11,520 nucleotides of DNA, from the NCBI GenBank assembly GCA_009925805.1, contig RFQF01000053.1:1-11520 (forward strand). The letters run 5' to 3'. Position numbers and translations under genes: made by a program. The notes below the pieces were generated by a model. It saw only the letters and a program-made list of their open reading frames with translations. It did not search any database and was not told where the DNA came from. The DNA is from Flavobacteriia bacterium. GTDB taxonomy: Bacteria > Bacteroidota > Bacteroidia > Flavobacteriales_D > Crocinitomicaceae. Shown in pieces: positions 7,093 to 11,520 of the stretch; within the stretch, counting starts at the first letter, position 1, and every line of letters starts with the position of its first letter.

Positions 7093-8126
7093 TCAGGAAA
7101 AGTAAGTCCATGCACCTTCAAGCGGGCTATTCGGTAATTTCGGTAGGGTAAATTCACATTATCCCATTGCGCATAGGCAAGATACAGGTTTTCGGAGCAA
7201 TAGGAATCGCTCTTCTCGGATAGTAAACTTGGGTACCAAACCCTTTGCGGAGCGCCGGGATTTTTTACAAGGAGGGTGGCTGCTGACCACGTTGCTAAAT
7301 CGAAGGAGGAGGTATAATAGATGCCTTGATCCTTCCAATCATGATACACTAAAAACCAAACGCGCAAGGGAGCGTAATAGATTAAGGAGGGATTTCCGCC
7401 GGCATATTTTCCCTTCGAAAAGGGAAGTGCATCTCCTTTTCCTTGGATTCCGTTGGACGAGAACGATCCGTTGTTGTATTTGAACCATGTTCCCGGTTTT
7501 CCAAGCGGGTCGTACGATTGGGCTACACCAATCCCATTGGGACAGACATAAAATGCCAGCCAGCGCTGGTGGGCGCTGTCACGAACCACGGTAAAGTCGC
7601 CTGTGCCTCCCCACGTGGGAGTCTTCGGTTTATCCTGCCACGTCGTGATGATTTGTCCGTTTTTCACCCAGGTTTTTCCTCCATCGAAGCTTTCACACTG
7701 TGCGGCGCTTTTCCAAGCGATTTTCTCGGGGTTATCATGTCCCGGGAATTCGTGGTCTTCGGCATGATAAAATCCAAGCCAGTGCATTGAATCCAGCGGA
7801 AAAACGGCATAAAGCCAGGCTCCACCGTTGTCGTAGGAACCCGCCCCTCCTTTACTTAACACCATGCCCCAAATGGAATCCTGATGCATCCACGAACTTC
7901 CAGAACTGATGTACGATTCATACCCCGCCCATACATGAACCAAGGTGCTGTCATGGAGCGCAAAGTATGTAATGTGACCGTCAGGAAAGCCAGGATATAT
8001 GGGAATGCCGGGGTTTGGTACAATAACCGAGGAAGATTCAACTTCCAAGAGCTGGGCGTAGTAAGGAGCGATCTTGCCGAACGAAACTATGAACATTAAG
8101 AAAATCGCTTTGGCTAACTTGCGCAT
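6972..8126 (-). CDS. Secreted beta-propeller protein, sialidase/glycosidase-like fold, probably frameshifted near its 3' end (384 aa)
   Basis: Starts with a signal peptide, MRKLAKAIFLMFIVSFG through about residue 24 (PYYAQ). The mature part shows repeated aromatic strand patterns expected of a five- or six-bladed propeller. It includes one good Asp-box, SFDGGKTW (146-153), and Asp-box-like turns at SYDPLGKPGTW (204-214) and SSFDLATWS (273-281). Other features are GGTGDFTVVRDSAHQRWLAFY (173-193), the acidic pair in YHDW (261-264), and an end-of-propeller strand YLAYAQWDN (315-323). This resembles sialidase-type and GH43-like propellers, but I cannot identify the catalytic set, so no substrate is claimed. 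The last 30 or so residues appear to be read in the wrong frame, because a T9SS-like tail lies in the neighbouring frame. The ATG is preceded by AAAGGA at a usable distance. It lies 60 bases after the methyltransferase gene. Confidence 0.7.
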   Translation of the reverse strand: MRKLAKAIFLMFIVSFGKIAPYYAQLLEVESSSVIVPNPGIPIYPGFPDGHITYFALHDSTLVHVWAGYESYISSGSSWMHQDSIWGMVLSKGGAGSYDNGGAWLYAVFPLDSMHWLGFYHAEDHEFPGHDNPEKIAWKSAAQCESFDGGKTWVKNGQIITTWQDKPKTPTWGGTGDFTVVRDSAHQRWLAFYVCPNGIGVAQSYDPLGKPGTWFKYNNGSFSSNGIQGKGDALPFSKGKYAGGNPSLIYYAPLRVWFLVYHDWKDQGIYYTSSFDLATWSAATLLVKNPGAPQRVWYPSLLSEKSDSYCSENLYLAYAQWDNVNLPYRNYRIARLKVHGLTFPELNATAMLTASSIMLTDCLVREPIRWNWTLGCRKEFIIWC

Positions 8127-8186
8127 TCGAATTCCTTTATTTCTTGGATAGGTTCAGACGGCTTTGCATTGTCCGCAGTAGCATAA

Positions 8187-8828
8187 CTAACCCTCCATGC
8201 TGGAAGCTCCTTGTTTTTCTAACAGAAACCACGTGATGTCGTCTTGCGGAAAGGAGGTGTCACGTTTGTAAGCGAACCCATAATCAACCAAGCGCAAATC
8301 CGGGAAAGTATCCAACAGTTCACCGGCAAAATCCCGCTTAAACAAGCGATCGTTGTGTCCGCGATACGTTACCGTAACAGGTGAGGGGTTGTAATACTCA
8401 CAGATTAAAAGGTACTTGCTGCTGGCGTCGTACAATTTTTGGTAAACCAAGGGTAGCATTTCAGGGTTGATGTGAATCAACACCCCTTTAATCAGGGCAA
8501 TCTCATATTTTTCCTGGGAGGAGTATTCAAAGATAGACCCATTGTAAACGTGGTCTGCTCCTAACAATGCGCTTAATTGGGCAGCGGCGGTATGGTTAAG
8601 TTCAATCCCTGAGGCCACGATGGAAGGAAAAAGCAACTTAATTGCGCGAAGGTTCATGCCAATGTTGGCGCCAAATTCGATGATAGAAGCCGGTTTTCCC
8701 GTTTGTTTTAACGCCTTCGAAAAGAAATTCAAATTTGCCGCAAGGTATTCTTGGCTTTGATTCCGCGCAATGTATTCGTCTCCAAAGGTTCCCGCCCAAA
8801 AGGCCTCTTGTTCGGTTTTAAAACTCAT
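8187..8828 (-). CDS. Pseudaminic acid biosynthesis-associated methyltransferase (213 aa)
   Basis: A class I SAM-dependent methyltransferase. The SAM-binding loop is IIEFGANIGMN (49-59), followed by GIELN (74-78) with the ribose-contacting acidic position Glu76. Strong subfamily marks are QEAFWAGTFGDEYIARN (7-23), KGVLIHINPEML (114-125), CEYYNPSPVTVTYRGHNDRL across 143-162, FKRDFAGELLD (163-173) and FPQDDITWFLLEK (193-205). I recognise this set from the family annotated as pseudaminic acid biosynthesis-associated methylase, usually found in flagellar or surface-glycan sugar clusters. The methyl acceptor is not known to me. No nonulosonic acid synthesis genes are present in this window, so its partners must lie elsewhere or the role differs. 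Its ATG overlaps the stop of the small HMA-like gene (ATGA), so translation is probably coupled to it. The product is cytoplasmic. Confidence 0.85.
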   Translation of the reverse strand: MSFKTEQEAFWAGTFGDEYIARNQSQEYLAANLNFFSKALKQTGKPASIIEFGANIGMNLRAIKLLFPSIVASGIELNHTAAAQLSALLGADHVYNGSIFEYSSQEKYEIALIKGVLIHINPEMLPLVYQKLYDASSKYLLICEYYNPSPVTVTYRGHNDRLFKRDFAGELLDTFPDLRLVDYGFAYKRDTSFPQDDITWFLLEKQGASSMEG

Positions 8829-9121
8829 TCCTCCTTGCGTGCTATTTTGAACATCCGAGGATCGTACCCGATTTCGTCCACCAACTTGAGAATGAAATCA
8901 TCGGTAAGCCCTTTTTCTTTTGGTGTGGTAAAGTGCACCGCCAAAGTACTATCCTTGTAGATGCCTTCTGCCCCTTTTTTCGTGAGCAAGTCCATAAATT
9001 TTGGAGAAAGGAATGGACACATCAAAGCGTGAGCGTCTGCCGTGACCGTATACTTGATGGTTTTTTGCGCCGTGGCATGGATCGCAAGTGCTGTCAATAC
9101 CGAGAAGAAGAGTGTTTTCAT
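8825..9121 (-). CDS. Small exported protein, HMA (heavy-metal-associated)-like fold with degenerate metal motif (98 aa)
   Basis: MKTLFFSVLTALAIHATAQ is a clear signal peptide with cleavage expected after residue 17 to 19. The mature 80 residues follow a beta-alpha-beta-beta-alpha-beta order: IKYTVTA, MCPFLSPKFMDLLTKKGAE (34-52), GIYKDSTLAVHFTT (53-66), TDDFILKLVDEIGYDP (73-88), MFKI. This resembles an HMA or copper-chaperone domain, including the GY near the second helix end. However, the metal motif CxxC is CPFL (35-38), with a single cysteine, so ordinary two-cysteine metal binding is unlikely. It starts 7 bases after the T9SS cargo gene and overlaps the methyltransferase by 4 bases. Function is unknown; the HMA link is by pattern only. 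Confidence 0.6.
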   Translation of the reverse strand: MKTLFFSVLTALAIHATAQKTIKYTVTADAHALMCPFLSPKFMDLLTKKGAEGIYKDSTLAVHFTTPKEKGLTDDFILKLVDEIGYDPRMFKIARKEE

Positions 9122-9128
9122 AGGTGAA

Positions 9129-11520
9129 TTATCGAATTATAGTTAAATGTCCGTGACGTGTTTTCATTCCGCTTTCAATTTTATAAAAATAAACACCTGC
9201 CGTTAATTCGTTTGAAAAAAAGTCCTTTCCGTTAAACGGCACATCGTTTCTTGAAAATTCATAAACAAGTTGACCCCAACGGTTAAAAATGGACATGGTA
9301 TATTCGAGGCATTCATCTAATATCTGATCCATGGCCAAAGAATCGTTTATACCATCGCCATCCGCCGTAAGGACATTTGGAATCGTTTGATCATCGAGTG
9401 ATTCCTCAATGATTAAATTGACGTTTTGTGTTATTGAATATACACAAAGGAAGTCATTCGTCACTACAAACGTCACGGGGAAACTCCCTGAATTAGGAAA
9501 CTGATGGGAATAAATCAAAGAGTCATCCCCCAAATTTTGGGTTCCAATTAACCAACTGATATCGATAATATGTTCGTTCGCCGGAAATGAACCGGTTAAT
9601 GTAGCGACATAATCGCAGAGTTGTGCATAGGTGAAGGACGGAACAGGGTTGGTGGGAACGTCAAAGGTTTGGGTAATGGTGTCGGCACAAAGCAATGGTT
9701 GGGTGGTAACGATCAAGGTCATCGAGGCCGGACCCGGTTGATTGTAGTTATAGCTAATGGTAGCATTTTGACCGGGCAACGTAACCCCATTTACCGACCA
9801 TTGGTAGGAAAGCGGGTCGTTAAACGGCGGATTCGCGGTACTCGTGCTGGTGAAACTCACTTGCGTTGAATGGCAGTCCAAGAGGTGGGTGAAATTCGCG
9901 TTAGGCAATGCATGCGATTGCACCACCATCGTATCTCGATTAATGCAACCGTTGGTATCAGTTACTTCGACAATTTGGTTAATGGAACCTACCGAGGCGA
10001 TCGGAAAATTAACGTTGTTTCCGGGGCTTCCATTCCAACTGTAAGTCACGGGAGCATTGGAATATGCAACAAGAGATACATTTTCCCCTACACAAACAAG
10101 GGTATCATTTCCAGCAAAAACATCGGGTTTAATAACGGTGAAAGAATCTGTATATACGCAGTACTGTGGAATCGTATACAGCGCAGTATAGCCTCCTGTT
10201 GACAAGCCGGCTGGAGTAAAAAGACCCGTGTTGGAAATATTGGTTCCACTCCAATTTCCTCCTGGGGGGGATGCGGAAAAGTTCATCGGTCCCGAACTGC
10301 TGCAAATGAAATTTGGAATGTTCGTTTGAGGATCAATAACATGTACATAGCGTATCATGGTGTCCGAATTCGCTCCACAAGTTGAGTATAAATAAACCGG
10401 ATAAACCCCTGGTGATGAGAAGGTTATTGCCGGATTGGTCGTCCCATTAAAATACGAGGTATCGATGCTCCACTGTTGAAAGCAGGTTAAGCCAATTACC
10501 GTAATGTTGGTAAGAAAAACGGAATCATTCACACAAACAGTGGTGTCAGAAATATTAAAATTGGGAATGCTGGTGCAGGCTTGGCAGAGATAGGCGTCAT
10601 CTGGAACAAAATTCACGGGATTAATGCCAGGAACATCATGAATCATGTTAATGGGTTGATTGGTTCCCGCTGTGGTAGCGGTCAAGGCCACAGGACTGGT
10701 TTGGAGTTGTGGAGAAAACACCTGGCAACTAACGAACCCTAAACTGTCCGTTTTTATAAACAGGGGGTCAAAACTTCCATCTTGGTTACCGAAATAGGGG
10801 GAGGTGGTTATGGCGGATATGGAAAAACCGTTATCGTTGTTGTACTTTACCCCAATTCCTTTGTCGCGATCTTGGCCTCCGTAGGTACGCGACCATTGCA
10901 AGGTACCGTTCGGGGTTAGGGTAAATAGCAGGATATCTTTTTCACTCATGGCTTCATAGATATGTGCTGCAGGGTTGGCGCCGGTGTTAAACGAATCCGA
11001 GTTTCCTAAAATAGCGTAACCCCCGGGATGCAAGATAATATCCCGTGATTGATCTCTCCCGGCCGAACCGAAAGCACGGCTCCAAACCACCGATCCATCC
11101 ACAAGGGATAATTTAGCCACCAAGATGTTTTCTCCGGCCAGGCTGCCTAAATAGGTAGGAGACGTAACAATAACGGTATTGTCGGATAAGTCAACCACGC
11201 CTTTGCATGACCAGATAGTTTGATCTTGATCGGTCCATCCGCTACCTCCATACGATTTATTCCAAAGGAAATTTCCCGTAGCGTCAACACGAGCAGCCGT
11301 AATGTCTTTTCCTATTCCTGCCCCAACGCTTGTGAAAATGATATCGCCGTTAGGAAGTTCATCCAGCCACAAGCCCATGTCCCCCATGCCATTGATTTGC
11401 CGGCTCCAAAGAGGTAATCCCGTGTTGTCGGTGCGCATTAAGTAAAGGACGCCCCCGGTACGACCTAGGCAAATGATATCACCATTGGCTGCCTCGGTGG
11501 AATACATCATCCATTCAAAA
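9129..11520 (-). CDS. Large T9SS-secreted protein with type B (gliding-motility-type) C-terminal sorting domain, 5' end beyond the window
   Basis: The frame stays open to the right edge: Phe-Glu-Trp precedes the first visible Met, so the ATG at 11510 is probably internal and the signal peptide lies outside. Residue numbers here count from that Met. Residues 1 to about 265 are propeller-like, with four repeats near 35, 83, 143 and 206 built on WSRxxxG/WNKSYGG and followed by a Gly-Asp turn, alternating with strands such as GDIIFTS and GYAILGN. A linker with CQAC (309-312) leads to several PKD/Ig-like modules. These show as AGNDTLVCVGENVSL (466-480) with SWNG, then PNANFTHLLDC (536-546) with YQWSVNG, and PVPSFTYAQLC (622-632) with ISWLIG. 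The last 84 residues (710-793) are the type B sorting domain: PNVLTADGDGINDSL, MSIFNRWGQLVYE, FNGKD, LTAGVYFYKI. It would cross the outer membrane by T9SS and be secreted or surface-bound. It leads a compact run with the two following genes. Confidence 0.88.
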   Translation of the reverse strand, partial: FEWMMYSTEAANGDIICLGRTGGVLYLMRTDNTGLPLWSRQINGMGDMGLWLDELPNGDIIFTSVGAGIGKDITAARVDATGNFLWNKSYGGSGWTDQDQTIWSCKGVVDLSDNTVIVTSPTYLGSLAGENILVAKLSLVDGSVVWSRAFGSAGRDQSRDIILHPGGYAILGNSDSFNTGANPAAHIYEAMSEKDILLFTLTPNGTLQWSRTYGGQDRDKGIGVKYNNDNGFSISAITTSPYFGNQDGSFDPLFIKTDSLGFVSCQVFSPQLQTSPVALTATTAGTNQPINMIHDVPGINPVNFVPDDAYLCQACTSIPNFNISDTTVCVNDSVFLTNITVIGLTCFQQWSIDTSYFNGTTNPAITFSSPGVYPVYLYSTCGANSDTMIRYVHVIDPQTNIPNFICSSSGPMNFSASPPGGNWSGTNISNTGLFTPAGLSTGGYTALYTIPQYCVYTDSFTVIKPDVFAGNDTLVCVGENVSLVAYSNAPVTYSWNGSPGNNVNFPIASVGSINQIVEVTDTNGCINRDTMVVQSHALPNANFTHLLDCHSTQVSFTSTSTANPPFNDPLSYQWSVNGVTLPGQNATISYNYNQPGPASMTLIVTTQPLLCADTITQTFDVPTNPVPSFTYAQLCDYVATLTGSFPANEHIIDISWLIGTQNLGDDSLIYSHQFPNSGSFPVTFVVTNDFLCVYSITQNVNLIIEESLDDQTIPNVLTADGDGINDSLAMDQILDECLEYTMSIFNRWGQLVYEFSRNDVPFNGKDFFSNELTAGVYFYKIESGMKTRHGHLTIIR

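Noticed and set aside
7443..7790. A plus-strand open frame of 115 codons opposite the propeller gene
   Set aside because: It is antisense to a signal-peptide-bearing protein with Asp-box motifs. The plus-strand translation shows no family features.
8150..8186. Weak palindromic sequence in the 60-base gap between methyltransferase and propeller genes
   Set aside because: Pairing needs wobble bases, is only about five pairs long and has no T-run. No promoter match was seen either.

Overview
This window looks like chromosomal DNA of a Bacteroidota bacterium. The signs are a type B sorting domain of the type IX secretion system (T9SS), a second likely T9SS tail, Bacteroidota-style promoters (TTG, spacer, TAnnTTTG), a Thermus-type isocitrate dehydrogenase with its extra C-terminal domain, and weak or absent Shine-Dalgarno sites. 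A member of Flavobacteriales is my best guess, by gene style only. Every gene I can support lies on the minus strand, so transcription runs from high to low coordinates. No intergenic gap exceeds about 85 bases. I see no tRNA, rRNA, CRISPR array, insertion sequence or prophage.

Reading in the direction of transcription, the first block (11520 to 6928) concerns secretion and surface functions. It opens with a large secreted protein, cut by the window edge, that carries a type B T9SS sorting domain. Next, 7 bases on, is a small exported protein resembling a heavy-metal-associated (HMA) domain. That gene overlaps by ATGA a methyltransferase of the pseudaminic-acid-associated type. Sixty bases further is a secreted beta-propeller protein whose apparent T9SS type A tail is in a different reading frame, which points to a frameshift.

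The second block (6845 to 3048) looks like one operon. It holds a DUF2130 coiled-coil protein with a PD-(D/E)XK-like motif, a PagL-like lipid A deacylase-family protein, a DUF2807 lipoprotein and a tandem OmpA-domain protein with no signal peptide. The first three are joined by 4-base stop/start overlaps (GTGA, then ATGA). Three of the four products appear to belong to the cell envelope.

The third block (2995 to 1) is metabolic. It has a dihydroorotase (pyrimidine synthesis), then a well-supported promoter driving an NADP-type isocitrate dehydrogenase (TCA cycle), then the first 36 codons of a DUF6671-like gene that runs off the left edge.

The window is mostly ordinary core and envelope content, and I did not find a convincing new multi-gene system. 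The points most worth checking are the out-of-frame T9SS tail, the leaderless double OmpA protein, changed active-site or metal-site residues in three enzyme-like proteins, and the sugar-pathway methylase placed behind a T9SS cargo gene.
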